In this document: positions 7,999 to 16,902 of the stretch, piece after piece
Position numbering within the stretch: position 1 is the first letter of the stretch
Layout of the letters: each line of letters begins with the position of its first letter
NCBI RefSeq assembly: GCF_047301505.1
Contig: NZ_CP154840.1
Coordinates: 620,001-684,000, forward strand
Length of the DNA: 64,000 nucleotides
Direction: 5' to 3'
From: Lysinibacillus_B sp031181585
GTDB taxonomy: Bacteria > Bacillota > Bacilli > Bacillales_A > Planococcaceae
The notes under the pieces: generated by a model
What the model saw: only the letters and a program-made list of their open reading frames with translations
Told to the model about the DNA's origin: nothing
The model's database searches: none
Position numbers and translations under genes: made by a program

Positions 7999-10122
7999 AT
8001 GCAGTTTACACAAACACAAGATAATCGTCCGCCACTGGAGCAATTCGGTCGTAATTTAGTGGAGGAAGTAAAAAACGGCAAGATGGACCCGGTCATTGGG
8101 CGAGATGAGGAAATTCGAAATGTTATCCGTATTTTAAGTCGTAAGACAAAAAACAATCCGGTGCTCATCGGGGAGCCTGGTGTTGGGAAAACGGCAATTG
8201 TAGAAGGCCTTGCACAGCGTATTGTGCGTAAAGATGTTCCTGAAGGGTTGAAAGACTGTCTATTATATGAACTAGATATGAGTGCCTTGATTGCAGGAGC
8301 AAGCTATAGAGGACAATTTGAAGAGCGGTTAAAGAGCGTATTAAAGCAGGTGAAAGAATCTGAAGGACGTATTATTTTATTTATCGATGAAATTCATACA
8401 ATTGTTGGTGCCGGCAAGACAGATGGAGCAATGGATGCAGGGAATATGCTGAAGCCTATGCTTGCACGTGGAGAATTGCATTGCATTGGGGCGACGACAC
8501 TTGATGAATACCGGATGTATATCGAAAAGGATCCAGCTCTTGAGCGCAGATTCCAGCAAGTTCTGGTACGTGAGCCGTCTATTGAGGATACGGTATCCAT
8601 TTTACGCGGCTTGAAGGAGCGTTTTGAGCTTCATCACGGTGTACGTATTCATGACCGCGCTATTATTGCGTCAGCTGAGCTGTCAAATCGTTATATTACC
8701 GAGCGCTTCCTGCCTGATAAAGCAATTGATTTGATTGATGAAGCATGTGCAATGATTCGTACAGAAATTGATTCGATGCCACAAGAACTTGATATCGTAA
8801 CGCGTCGTCTAATGCAGCTGGAAATTGAAGAGCAGGCATTGCGTAAGGAAAAAGATGAGGCAAGCAGAAAGCGGCTGGAAGCCCTTCAAGGGGAAATTAA
8901 TCACCTTCGCACTTCGACAGAGCAGCTGCGAAAACAGTGGGAGCTTGAGAAGACTGGACTGCAGGAGATTCAGAAAAAACGAGAACAGCTTGATAAATAT
9001 CGCCGGGATTTAGAAGAAGCAGAAAGTAAATATGATTTAAACAAGGCTGCGGAACTTCGCCACGGAAAAATTCCATCACTTGAGAAGGAGCTAGCGACCT
9101 TAGAGGCAGAAATTACGAAAACAGCTGATAACCGTATCTTACGTGAAGAAGTGACAGCAGAGGAAATTGCTTCAATTGTATCTCGTTGGACAGGCATTCC
9201 TGTGACAAAGCTTGTAGAAGGAGAGCGCGAAAAGCTGCTTCGTTTAAAAGAGACGCTGCATGAGCGTGTTGTAGGGCAGGAGCAGGCCGTTTCTCTTGTA
9301 ACGGAGGCTGTATGGCGTGCACGTTCAGGGATTAAGGACCCCACAAAGCCAATTGGTTCCTTCTTGTTCCTCGGTCCGACAGGGGTCGGGAAAACAGAGC
9401 TTGCCAAAGCATTGGCAGCCCAACTATTTGATTCCGAAGAGCATTTCATTCGTATTGATATGAGTGAATATATGGAGAAACATAGCGTTTCACGTCTAGT
9501 TGGTGCACCTCCTGGATATATCGGATATGAAGAAGGCGGTCAACTGACAGAAGCTGTGCGCCGTAATCCATATTCCGTTGTGCTGCTTGACGAAATCGAA
9601 AAAGCACATCCGGATGTGGCAAATATTCTGCTGCAAATATTGGACGACGGGCGCATTACAGACTCGCAGGGCCGTATGGTGAACTTCTCTAACACAGTTG
9701 TTATCATGACCTCTAATATCGGTTCGGAATATTTATTAAATCCAAGTAACGAAAAGGAAACGGAAGATTTAATTATGCTGGCGCTTCGGCAGCATTTTAA
9801 GCCGGAATTACTGAACAGGGTGGATGATATCATTACCTTCCATGCACTAACACATGCTCACTTCCATGCAATTGTACGAAAATACGTGGAAGCACTCGGA
9901 AAACGTGTTGCTGAACAAGAAATCAAACTTGTCGTTGGGGATGATGTCATTGATTATGTAGTAGAGCATGGGGCAGACCCGCAATTCGGTGCACGGCCGC
10001 TGAAGCGATTTGTTCAGCGCTATTTGGAAACGGCCGTAGCAAAAGAACTGCTGCGTGGTGAAGTAGTGCCCGGCGGAATGATCGAGCTGATTTTAAAAGA
10101 TGGAGAAATCAGTGTGAAATAA
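7999..10122 (+). CDS. clpB: ClpB-type disaggregase lacking the N-terminal domain
   Basis: 707-aa Hsp100 ATPase. AAA-1 has GEPGVGKT (58-65) and FIDEIHT; a long charged coiled-coil middle domain (about 257-390) is the hallmark of ClpB rather than ClpC/ClpE/ClpX; AAA-2 has GPTGVGKTEL (about 459-468) and LLDEIEKAHPD. ClpB proteins are normally about 860 aa; this one begins where the first AAA domain begins, so the whole Clp_N substrate domain is missing. The short form is genuine here: aggagg at 7985-7990, a promoter and a CtsR site all sit immediately upstream, leaving no room for 150 more codons. No ClpP-binding loop (IGF/IGL) was noticed, as expected for a refolding disaggregase working with DnaK. 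Confidence 0.9.
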   Translation: MQFTQTQDNRPPLEQFGRNLVEEVKNGKMDPVIGRDEEIRNVIRILSRKTKNNPVLIGEPGVGKTAIVEGLAQRIVRKDVPEGLKDCLLYELDMSALIAGASYRGQFEERLKSVLKQVKESEGRIILFIDEIHTIVGAGKTDGAMDAGNMLKPMLARGELHCIGATTLDEYRMYIEKDPALERRFQQVLVREPSIEDTVSILRGLKERFELHHGVRIHDRAIIASAELSNRYITERFLPDKAIDLIDEACAMIRTEIDSMPQELDIVTRRLMQLEIEEQALRKEKDEASRKRLEALQGEINHLRTSTEQLRKQWELEKTGLQEIQKKREQLDKYRRDLEEAESKYDLNKAAELRHGKIPSLEKELATLEAEITKTADNRILREEVTAEEIASIVSRWTGIPVTKLVEGEREKLLRLKETLHERVVGQEQAVSLVTEAVWRARSGIKDPTKPIGSFLFLGPTGVGKTELAKALAAQLFDSEEHFIRIDMSEYMEKHSVSRLVGAPPGYIGYEEGGQLTEAVRRNPYSVVLLDEIEKAHPDVANILLQILDDGRITDSQGRMVNFSNTVVIMTSNIGSEYLLNPSNEKETEDLIMLALRQHFKPELLNRVDDIITFHALTHAHFHAIVRKYVEALGKRVAEQEIKLVVGDDVIDYVVEHGADPQFGARPLKRFVQRYLETAVAKELLRGEVVPGGMIELILKDGEISVK

Positions 10123-10173
10123 GTTAACAGCATGTCTCCTTTGGGTATGGTATAAAAAAAGGAGGCGTGAAGT

Positions 10174-10395
10174 ATGGAAAAAAGAGAAGGTAACGGTAAA
10201 AATAAAAAAGTGCAGCAAGGAAAAATGGACAATCCGGATATGCTAGATACACAGAAAGAAAGTTTATTTGATATGCATGAAGACATGAAGACGGTGGATC
10301 CATTACCGATGGAAGAATTAAATGACCAAGTGAAAGACGAAGATAATCACGAGGCAACAAAGTCGACTTCTGGTTCAGAACGAAGATATAAATAG
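10174..10395 (+). CDS. Small hydrophilic protein, unknown function
   Basis: 73 aa, almost entirely polar: Lys-rich start, Asp/Glu/Met-rich middle (MEELNDQVKDEDNHEA), Ser/Arg-rich end. No TM, signal peptide or Cys. Excellent ribosome site (aaaggagg, 9 bp before ATG) and its own terminator downstream indicate a real gene. No family recognised; the composition is that of a disordered stress or spore-type peptide. It sits 51 bp after clpB with no terminator between, so it may share the CtsR-controlled transcript. Confidence 0.65.
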   Translation: MEKREGNGKNKKVQQGKMDNPDMLDTQKESLFDMHEDMKTVDPLPMEELNDQVKDEDNHEATKSTSGSERRYK

Positions 10396-10445
10396 GCAGC
10401 ATTGTTAAGAACAAAATTTTATGGAAATACGTAATAAACCACAGG

Positions 10446-10486
10446 GGACTATCAGGAGAGCTAAGCTTACTTGATAGTCCTTTTTG
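10446..10486 (+). terminator. Terminator after the small hydrophilic protein gene
   Basis: GGACTATCA (10446-10454) pairs with TGATAGTCC (10472-10480), with a second short pairing inside the loop and a T-run. Confidence 0.82.
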
Positions 10487-10546
10487 TTTATTTACATAAA
10501 AAAGAGGTAAGAGAGGGGTAGAGCGAATTTTTGAGGAGGGGATATT

Positions 10547-12583
10547 TTGAAGGAAAAAGAACCAAAAAAAGTGTCAAATATGAAATTAGAGCAACTTGAA
10601 CAATATCATGCTGTTGACGAGGGAAAAGTGCTTACAACAAATCAAGGGTTGAAAATGGCAAACGATGAATTTTCACTAAAAGCGGGAGATCGCGGTCCGA
10701 CGCTTATAGAAGACTTTCACTTTCGGGAAAAAATGACGCACTTTGACCATGAGCGTATACCAGAGCGAATCGTACATGCGCGTGGATATGGCGTTCATGG
10801 GGAATTCCAAGTTTATGAATCGCTTGAGCGTTATACGCGAGCTAAGTTTTTAACGGATCCTACGAAAAAAACACCGGTATTTGTTCGCTTTTCCACGGTA
10901 GCTGGCTCAAAAGGATCAGCGGATGTCCCCCGCGATGCCCGTGGATTTGCGGTGAAGTTCTATACAGAAGAAGGTAACTACGATTTAGTAGGTAATAATA
11001 TGCCTGTATTCTTCATCCAAGATGCAATTAAATTTCCTGATTTAGTTCATGCTTTAAAACCAGAACCTCATAATGAAATACCGCAAGCAGCATCAGCTCA
11101 TGATACATTCTGGGATTTTATAGCCAATAATCAAGAGAGTGCCCATATGATTATGTGGAAGTTGAGCGACCGTGCGATTCCACGCAGCTACCGCATGATG
11201 GAAGGGTTCGGTGTGCATACATTCCGCCTTGTGAACTCAGCTGGAGAAGCATTCTTTGTAAAATTCCATTGGAAGCCGCTCCTAGGTATTCATTCAGTAT
11301 GCTGGGATGAGGCACAGAAAATTAATGGCAAAGATCCGGATTTCCATCGCCGTGATTTATTTGAAAGTATTGAAAATGGAGACTACCCTGAGTGGGAATT
11401 AGGTTTACAAATCATTCCCCAAGCTGATGAATTCAAATTCGATTTTGATGTGTTGGATCCAACAAAAATCTGGCCGGAAGAGGATGTACCAGTGCAGCGT
11501 GTCGGCAGATTGACATTGAACCGCAATGTAGAAAATGTTTTTGCTGAAACAGAACAGGCAGCATTCCATCCAGGTCATGTTGTGCCGGGCATTGATTTTA
11601 CCAATGATCCGCTGCTACAAGGTCGTTTATTCTCTTATACAGATACACAATTAATCCGTCTAGGAGGACCAAACTTTCATGAGCTGCCGATTAACCGCCC
11701 GGTGTGCCCGTTCCACAACAATCAGCGTGACGGCTATGGACGTCATACAATCAATGTTGGAAAGGTAAGCTATTCGAAAAATAGCTTGGCAAATAACACA
11801 CCACATCCAATTTCAGCGGAAAATGGCGGTTATGAGCACTATCAGGAAAAGGTAGAGGGTCATAAAGTACGTGCGCGAAGCCAGAGCTTTGACGATCATT
11901 TCACGCAGGCAACGATGTTCTGGAACAGTATGTCAGATGTAGAGCAAGAGCATATGATCAATGCACTCAGCTTCGAGCTTGGAAAATGTGAAACCGAGTC
12001 CGTACGCATTCAGGTGCTTGAAATGTTCTCAAATGTCAGCCATGACTTGGTAAAAGGTGTTGCAGAAAACCTTGGTCTTCCTGTTCCATCTGTCAAGCCG
12101 GTTTTAACTGATAAAACATCACCAGCATTAAGTCAAATGAATACAGTGAAAAAGCCGGATACTCGAAAAATCGCTGTTCTCGCCGCTGACGGCTTCTCAA
12201 AAGATCTCCCAATATGGCTGCAGACGTTAAAGAGCAAAGGAACAATACCTGAAATCATTAGTGACCACCATGGTAAGATTGTAGGTGAAGATGGGACAGA
12301 GCTAGAGGTCAAACACACATTACTAACAGCAGATTCGGTGTTGTTTGATGCTGTCCTTGTAGCAAGCAAAGAAGGGAAAACACCGACCTTCGCTAAAGAA
12401 GCACCTGACTTTGTAGAAGAAGCTTTTCTGCATTATAAGCCTGTTGGTTCATTAAATGAAGGAAGTCATATTCTGGATGGGCTTGCAAACGTGCGAGGTG
12501 CAGGAGTCGTACAAAATAATATTGATGCTTATATTGAAGCGGTAACAGAAGCACGTTTCTGGGACCGCAGCGGTAAACCATAA
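10547..12583 (+). CDS. katE: Large-subunit monofunctional catalase (HPII/KatE type)
   Basis: 678-aa haem catalase converting H2O2 to water and oxygen. Distal His84 in VHARGYGVHGEF, distal Asn150 in LVGNNMPVFFIQD, proximal haem Tyr364 in RLFSYTDTQLIRLGG. The C-terminal 130 or so residues (from about 540: KIAVLAADGFSKDLPIWL) form the flavodoxin/DJ-1-like domain found only in large-subunit catalases, so length and domains both fit. TTG start behind gaggagggg. No convincing PerR or sigma-B site was found in the short upstream gap. Cytoplasmic. Confidence 0.94.
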   Translation: MKEKEPKKVSNMKLEQLEQYHAVDEGKVLTTNQGLKMANDEFSLKAGDRGPTLIEDFHFREKMTHFDHERIPERIVHARGYGVHGEFQVYESLERYTRAKFLTDPTKKTPVFVRFSTVAGSKGSADVPRDARGFAVKFYTEEGNYDLVGNNMPVFFIQDAIKFPDLVHALKPEPHNEIPQAASAHDTFWDFIANNQESAHMIMWKLSDRAIPRSYRMMEGFGVHTFRLVNSAGEAFFVKFHWKPLLGIHSVCWDEAQKINGKDPDFHRRDLFESIENGDYPEWELGLQIIPQADEFKFDFDVLDPTKIWPEEDVPVQRVGRLTLNRNVENVFAETEQAAFHPGHVVPGIDFTNDPLLQGRLFSYTDTQLIRLGGPNFHELPINRPVCPFHNNQRDGYGRHTINVGKVSYSKNSLANNTPHPISAENGGYEHYQEKVEGHKVRARSQSFDDHFTQATMFWNSMSDVEQEHMINALSFELGKCETESVRIQVLEMFSNVSHDLVKGVAENLGLPVPSVKPVLTDKTSPALSQMNTVKKPDTRKIAVLAADGFSKDLPIWLQTLKSKGTIPEIISDHHGKIVGEDGTELEVKHTLLTADSVLFDAVLVASKEGKTPTFAKEAPDFVEEAFLHYKPVGSLNEGSHILDGLANVRGAGVVQNNIDAYIEAVTEARFWDRSGKP

Positions 12584-12603
12584 TAATAATTTCCAAATCT
12601 GTA

Positions 12604-12648
12604 AACAGGCTTGCTTGAAAGAGAATTTCAGGCAAGCCTGTTCTGTTT
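12604..12648 (+). terminator. Terminator after katE
   Basis: AACAGGCTTGC (12604-12614) pairs perfectly with 12632-12642, followed by a T-rich stretch. Confidence 0.85.
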
Positions 12649-12693
12649 TGTAATAGTATATCTGTTGGAGGAAGCAAAAATAAATTTTAACAA

Positions 12694-12719
12694 TAAAAAA
12701 ACGCTCCTTACTGGAGCGC
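12694..12719 (-). terminator. Terminator of the small membrane protein gene (minus strand)
   Basis: On the minus strand GGCGCTCC-agtaa-GGAGCG is followed by seven T residues, just downstream of the stop at 12727. Confidence 0.82.
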
Positions 12720-12726
12720 CTTCTAA

Positions 12727-12918
12727 TTAGTGATGGTCAGCATGTTCTACTGGGTCGTTCGGAATCACCGCTGCGATAAGTAAAACAATTACGGAGAATG
12801 CTACAGAAACGATTACACCAGTCATGAACTCGAATGGTACATTCATTACTGAACTTACTACGTAGTTCAACATAGAAATTAGTAGTAATGACCATACAAA
12901 CGTCATAATGTATTGCAT
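12727..12918 (-). CDS. Small two-TM membrane protein (DUF2929-like)
   Basis: 63 aa with two hydrophobic helices (IMTFVWSLLLISMLNYVVSS and FMTGVIVSVAFSVIVLLIAAVI) and a short polar tail ending HADHH. ATG 12918 is chosen because gaggtg lies 6 bp before it; an upstream start at 12936 would remove the ribosome site. Length and helix layout resemble the DUF2929 proteins that Bacillales carry near fabH, but the function is unknown. Divergent from fabH, 206 bp apart. Confidence 0.72.
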   Translation of the reverse strand: MQYIMTFVWSLLLISMLNYVVSSVMNVPFEFMTGVIVSVAFSVIVLLIAAVIPNDPVEHADHH

Positions 12919-13047
12919 CAATTTCACCTCTATCAAACTTTATGGAATCTTATTATCTAATTACACACCCATTATCATACCATACGTTTTATGAAAAGAA
13001 AAATAAACTTTTGCAAACATTTCATGAACAACCTTTGAAATTTAACG

Positions 13048-13076
13048 TTGTATAATATTTTTTTATGAGCTATAAT
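13048..13076 (+). promoter_or_regulatory. Sigma-A promoter of fabH-fabF
   Basis: TTGTAT (13048-13053), 17-bp spacer, TATAAT (13071-13076), followed by a 5' leader of about 40 nt to the fabH start. Confidence 0.6.
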
Positions 13077-13092
13077 TATGACCAACTACTAA
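13074..13092 (-). promoter_or_regulatory. Candidate FapR operator
   Basis: Read on the minus strand the 19-mer is TTAGTAGTTGGTCATAATT, which agrees at 15 of 19 positions with the Bacillus FapR operator as I recall it (TTAGTACCTAGTCTTAATT). It overlaps the -10 box of the fabH promoter. FapR represses fab genes until malonyl-CoA rises, and fabHA-fabF is a known FapR target in Bacillus. The FapR gene itself is not in this window. Confidence 0.5.
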
Positions 13093-13124
13093 ATGTTAGT
13101 GTCAAAAATAAAGGGGATGTTAGG

Positions 13125-14060
13125 ATGAATGCAGGCATTATCGGACTGGGAAGTTATGTACCGGAAAAAGTGCTGACAAATACGGATTTAGAAAAAGTCC
13201 TTGATACGACAGACGAATGGATTCGTACAAGAACTGGAATCCAAGAGCGGCACATTGCAGCGGCAGATGAAAACACTTCGCATATGGCAATAAAAGCTGC
13301 AGAGAAAGCAATGCAAAATGCAGGAATTACACCTGATCAGCTTGGCTTGATTTTAGTAGCAACAGTATCTCCAGATCAGGCATTCCCAAGTGTTTCGTGT
13401 CAAATAACTGAGCATTTTGGGATACAATGTGCTGCAATGGATATTGCGGCGGCATGCTCTGGTTTTATTTATGGGCTTGTCACGGCAAAGCAATTCGTGG
13501 AAAATAATAGTTATGAATATATATTAGTAGTAGGTGTTGAAAAGTTATCGAAGCTGACGGATTGGGAAGACCGCAATACTGCTGTATTATTCGGAGATGG
13601 TGCAAGTGCTGCTGTCATTTCGAAAGTATCGGAAGGACGGGGGATTCTATCATATGAATTAGGTGCGGATGGCTCCGGCGGCAAGCATTTATATTTGAAT
13701 AAAAATCATCATATTTCGATGAATGGACGTGAAGTATTCAAATTTGCTGTACGTCAGATGGGAGAATCTGCTGTATCCGTTTTACAAAAGGCAGGCCTTA
13801 ATAAAGAGGATTGTGATTTTTTAATTCCGCACCAAGCAAATATTCGTATTATGGAAGCTGCCCGTGAGCGATTAGACCTGCCAGAGGAGAAGATGTCTAA
13901 AACCGTACATAAATACGGCAATACGTCGGCGGCCTCAATTGGTCTTTCATTAATGGAAGAGCTGGAGCAAGGAAAGGTAAAAGATGATGACATTCTAGTT
14001 CTAGTCGGCTTCGGAGGCGGCTTAACATGGGGTGCTGTCACAATCAAATGGGGAAAATAA
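13125..14060 (+). CDS. fabH: Beta-ketoacyl-ACP synthase III FabH
   Basis: 311 aa. Condenses an acyl-CoA starter with malonyl-ACP to open type II fatty-acid synthesis. Active-site Cys111 in AAACSGFIYG, catalytic His in FLIPHQANIRI, catalytic Asn in KYGNTSAAS. Start at ATG 13125 (aagggg 8 bp upstream; protein begins MNAGIIGLGSYVPEK, as FabH does); the frame is open 20 codons further but without homology. The Bacillales enzyme prefers branched starters. Co-transcribed with fabF 16 bp downstream. Confidence 0.95.
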   Translation: MNAGIIGLGSYVPEKVLTNTDLEKVLDTTDEWIRTRTGIQERHIAAADENTSHMAIKAAEKAMQNAGITPDQLGLILVATVSPDQAFPSVSCQITEHFGIQCAAMDIAAACSGFIYGLVTAKQFVENNSYEYILVVGVEKLSKLTDWEDRNTAVLFGDGASAAVISKVSEGRGILSYELGADGSGGKHLYLNKNHHISMNGREVFKFAVRQMGESAVSVLQKAGLNKEDCDFLIPHQANIRIMEAARERLDLPEEKMSKTVHKYGNTSAASIGLSLMEELEQGKVKDDDILVLVGFGGGLTWGAVTIKWGK

Positions 14061-14076
14061 AGAAGGGGGAGTATGT

Positions 14077-15312
14077 ATGAAACGTAGAGTAGTAGTAACA
14101 GGAATCGGGGCAGTTACGCCTTTAGGAAATACGGCTGAAGAAACATGGTCTGCTATAAAGGAAGGGAAATCTGGGATCGGCCCGTTGACACGTGTGGATT
14201 CGGAGAAGTTTCCAGCCAAGGTAGCGGCAGAAATAAAAGATTTTGATATAGAGCAGTACGTAGAACGGAAGGAAGCGCGAAAAATGGACCGTTTCACTCA
14301 TTATGCTCTTGCTGCTGCACTGATGGCACATAAAGATTCAGGCTTAGAGATTAATGAAGAAAATGCGCATCGGGTAGGTGTATGGATCGGCTCGGGTATT
14401 GGCGGTATGGAAACATATGAACAGCAGTTTCTGACATTCCAAGAGCGTGGGGCACGCCGTGTAAGTCCGTTCTTCATTCCGATGCTAATTCCGGATATGG
14501 CGTCTGGCCAGGTTTCCATTTATCTTGGTGCAAAGGGACCTAACTCCTGCTCGGTGACTGCCTGTGCTTCTGGAACAAATTCGATTGGTGATGCTTTTAA
14601 AGTGATCGAACGCGGCGATGCAGATGTAATGGTAACTGGGGGAGCAGAGGCGCCGATCGTTAATATGGCGTTAGCAGGCTTCTGTGCAAATACAGCTCTA
14701 TCGACAAATCCGGACCCATCAACGGCATCGCGTCCGTTTGATAAAAATCGTGATGGCTTTATCATTTCAGAGGGAGCTGGAATACTGATTCTTGAAGAAT
14801 TGGAACATGCGCTAGCACGTGGTGCAACTATTTATGGTGAAGTGTTAGGCTACGGCTCTACAGGAGATGCCCACCATATTACTGCTCCTGCTCCAGAAGG
14901 CGAGGGAGCAGCACGAGCGATGGCGATGGCATTATCAACAGCAGATGTAGACCCTTCACAAGTAGATTATATTAATGCTCACGGTACAAGTACGCCTTAC
15001 AATGATTTGTTCGAGACACAAGCGGTAAAATCGGTGTTCGGGGAACATGCCTATAAATTGGCTATGAGTTCAACTAAGTCAATGACGGGACATTTATTAG
15101 GGGCTGCTGGTGGAGTAGAAGCAATCTTCACGGTACTGGCATTAAAAGAAGGTATTTTGCCTCCAACAATCAATTTGCAGGAACCAGATCCAGAATGTGA
15201 TTTGGATTATGTGCCAAATGAAGCACGTCACGTTGACATTGCATATGCGATGAGTAACTCTCTTGGATTCGGTGGACATAATGCAAGTCTATTATTTAAA
15301 AAATATGAATAA
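14077..15312 (+). CDS. fabF: Beta-ketoacyl-ACP synthase II FabF
   Basis: 411 aa, the standard length. Elongation condensing enzyme. Active-site Cys163 in VTACASGTNS, first catalytic His in NAHGTSTPYND, second in STKSMTGHLLGAAG (KS-II pattern Cys-His-His). Starts MKRRVVVTGIGAVTPLG at ATG 14077 behind aagaaggggg. Second gene of the fabH-fabF operon. Confidence 0.96.
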   Translation: MKRRVVVTGIGAVTPLGNTAEETWSAIKEGKSGIGPLTRVDSEKFPAKVAAEIKDFDIEQYVERKEARKMDRFTHYALAAALMAHKDSGLEINEENAHRVGVWIGSGIGGMETYEQQFLTFQERGARRVSPFFIPMLIPDMASGQVSIYLGAKGPNSCSVTACASGTNSIGDAFKVIERGDADVMVTGGAEAPIVNMALAGFCANTALSTNPDPSTASRPFDKNRDGFIISEGAGILILEELEHALARGATIYGEVLGYGSTGDAHHITAPAPEGEGAARAMAMALSTADVDPSQVDYINAHGTSTPYNDLFETQAVKSVFGEHAYKLAMSSTKSMTGHLLGAAGGVEAIFTVLALKEGILPPTINLQEPDPECDLDYVPNEARHVDIAYAMSNSLGFGGHNASLLFKKYE

Positions 15313-15319
15313 ACTAATA

Positions 15320-15350
15320 CCAGCAGCAGTAGCTGCTGGTTTTTCTTTTT
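15320..15350 (+). terminator. Terminator after fabF
   Basis: CCAGCAGC-agta-GCTGCTGG with a T-rich tail ends the fabH-fabF operon. Confidence 0.88.
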
Positions 15351-15473
15351 GGCTGTTCTAAAAAGGACAGGCAAGCAAAGAGAAAGAAGTCCAGGGGGGC
15401 AGAACGGACGTGCTGTGCTTCATGAAAAAAGCCACCCAAAAAGAGGTGACTTTTTTATAGAAAGGATGGAGAG

Positions 15474-15692
15474 ATGTTTCGTTACGTGCTCTTTCTTGTG
15501 AGCTACGGATTATGTGTAACGTCCATTACACAGTGCATTTTATATTTAAATTACCGGACACTTGGCTATTCATGGTCTGCTGTATTCAATTTTTTGCTGC
15601 ATACAACAGAGCTTTATTTGGCCATTGGATCGCTTATTATTCTGTTTAGCGTCGTTTACGACCTAGGCCCATCGCGTTCTCCATCTTCTTAA
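15474..15692 (+). CDS. Small membrane protein overlapping the 3' end of trpS
   Basis: 72 aa, with hydrophobic segments at residues 3-24 (RYVLFLVSYGLCVTSITQCILY) and about 34-63 (WSAVFNFLLHTTELYLAIGSLIILFSVVY), so probably two TM helices. Good ribosome site (aaaggatggagag). Its last 47 bases run over the 3' end of trpS, which is transcribed toward it; the tail PSRSPSS is simply the trpS end read on the other strand. No recognised family. A real gene is likely because of the ribosome site and clean TM pattern, but the true length is uncertain. Confidence 0.6.
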   Translation: MFRYVLFLVSYGLCVTSITQCILYLNYRTLGYSWSAVFNFLLHTTELYLAIGSLIILFSVVYDLGPSRSPSS

Positions 15693-16635
15693 GAGTTTTA
15701 GAGGCGATAGCATTTGCTTTTGCAGCACCCTCATCTAAAATCGAATCAAGCTCCGGCGAATCGATCAGGGCGTAATAGCGTTCTTGAATCGGTGCCAAAT
15801 GCTCAATAACAGCAGCAGCGACACCGGCTTTAAAATCGCCGTAGCCTTTACCTTCATACTTCTTTTCTAGTTCATTAATAGAAGCACCTGATAGGGCAGA
15901 CTCGATTGTTAGAAGGTTGGAAACGCCTGGCTTGTTTTCAACATCATATTTTACCAATCCTTCTGAATCTGTAACAGCTGATTTGATTTTCTTCTCGATT
16001 TCCTTCGGTGTATCTAGCAGACGAATTGTTGCTTTTGTATTTGGATCTGATTTACTCATTTTTTTCGTTGGTTCCTGCAAGGATTTGATACGAGCCCCTT
16101 CCTTTGGTAAACGAATATCTGGAATCGTCAGCACATCGTTATAGCGTTTATTAAAGCGCTCAGCAAGGTCACGTGTTAATTCAATATGCTGCTTCTGATC
16201 ATCTCCAACCGGTACAATATCCGTATTATACAGAAGAATGTCTGCAGCCATCAGCGGCGGGTACGTAAGAAGCGCAGCTGATACAGACTCCTTACCTGAT
16301 GATTTATCCTTAAATTGCGTCATTCGCTCTAATTCACCGATAGAAGCGATACATTGTAAAATCCATCCGGCCTGGGCATGGGCTGGGACTTCGGATTGGA
16401 TAAATAAAATAGATTTCGTTGGATCAATTCCTACAGCAATGTACATAGCCGCTAAACTGCGGATATTCTTACGTAGTTCCAGTCGCTCCTGCGGTACGGT
16501 AATGGCATGCTGATCTACGATACAATAGATAGCCTGCCCTTCATCCTGCAATGCAGGGAATTGCTTGATTGCCCCGATGTAGTTTCCTAATGTAATGGTT
16601 CCTGTCGGCTGGACACCTGAGAAAATAGTTGACAT
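15646..16635 (-). CDS. trpS: Tryptophanyl-tRNA synthetase TrpS
   Basis: 329-aa class I aminoacyl-tRNA synthetase charging tRNA-Trp. Opens MSTIFSGVQPTGTITLGNYIGAIKQF (HIGH-like motif GNYIG), carries KMSKS in EPTKKMSKSDPN and ends MENAMGLGRKRR. Start ATG 16635 has aaaggagg upstream; the frame stays open through the T-box leader, so the longer reading is an artefact. Expression is set by the T-box. Confidence 0.96.
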   Translation of the reverse strand: MSTIFSGVQPTGTITLGNYIGAIKQFPALQDEGQAIYCIVDQHAITVPQERLELRKNIRSLAAMYIAVGIDPTKSILFIQSEVPAHAQAGWILQCIASIGELERMTQFKDKSSGKESVSAALLTYPPLMAADILLYNTDIVPVGDDQKQHIELTRDLAERFNKRYNDVLTIPDIRLPKEGARIKSLQEPTKKMSKSDPNTKATIRLLDTPKEIEKKIKSAVTDSEGLVKYDVENKPGVSNLLTIESALSGASINELEKKYEGKGYGDFKAGVAAAVIEHLAPIQERYYALIDSPELDSILDEGAAKANAIASKTLKKMENAMGLGRKRR

Positions 16636-16657
16636 AAAAAATTCCTCCTTTAAACGT

Positions 16658-16902
16658 AAAAAAACATCATGCTTCCCATATAAAAAGGGACGAATGATGT
16701 TTAAATCCGCGGTACCACCCAGCTTGCCCATTAAGGGCCACTCTTCTTCGTAACGTGAAGGATACGAGCAAGGATACTAAAATTCCCCAAGCTAACTCGG
16801 AAGTCCATTCCATCTGCGTCTCCATCTGTTCTCACCAACCACAGACTCTCTGAAAAAGACATTCAAATGTACTATTCTTCGTCATTGTTTTTACATTTTA
16901 TT
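16658..16902 (-). promoter_or_regulatory. Trp-specific T-box leader with terminator/antiterminator
   Basis: Minus-strand leader of trpS. The T-box core AAGCTGGGTGGTACCGCGG (16707-16725) pairs with the NCCA end of uncharged tRNA. The intrinsic terminator lies at 16658-16702 (AACATCAT...ATGATGTT followed by T7). A UGG Trp codon in the expected specifier context (GGAAUGGACUUCC) is at 16805-16807. Promoter on the same strand: TTGCTT (16938-16933), 18 bp, TATAAT (16914-16909). Uncharged tRNA-Trp would allow read-through into trpS. Confidence 0.93.

Noticed and set aside
8970..9449. 159-codon open frame antisense to clpB
   Set aside because: Mirror of the highly constrained ClpB reading frame, Ser-rich composition typical of antisense shadows, no ribosome site.
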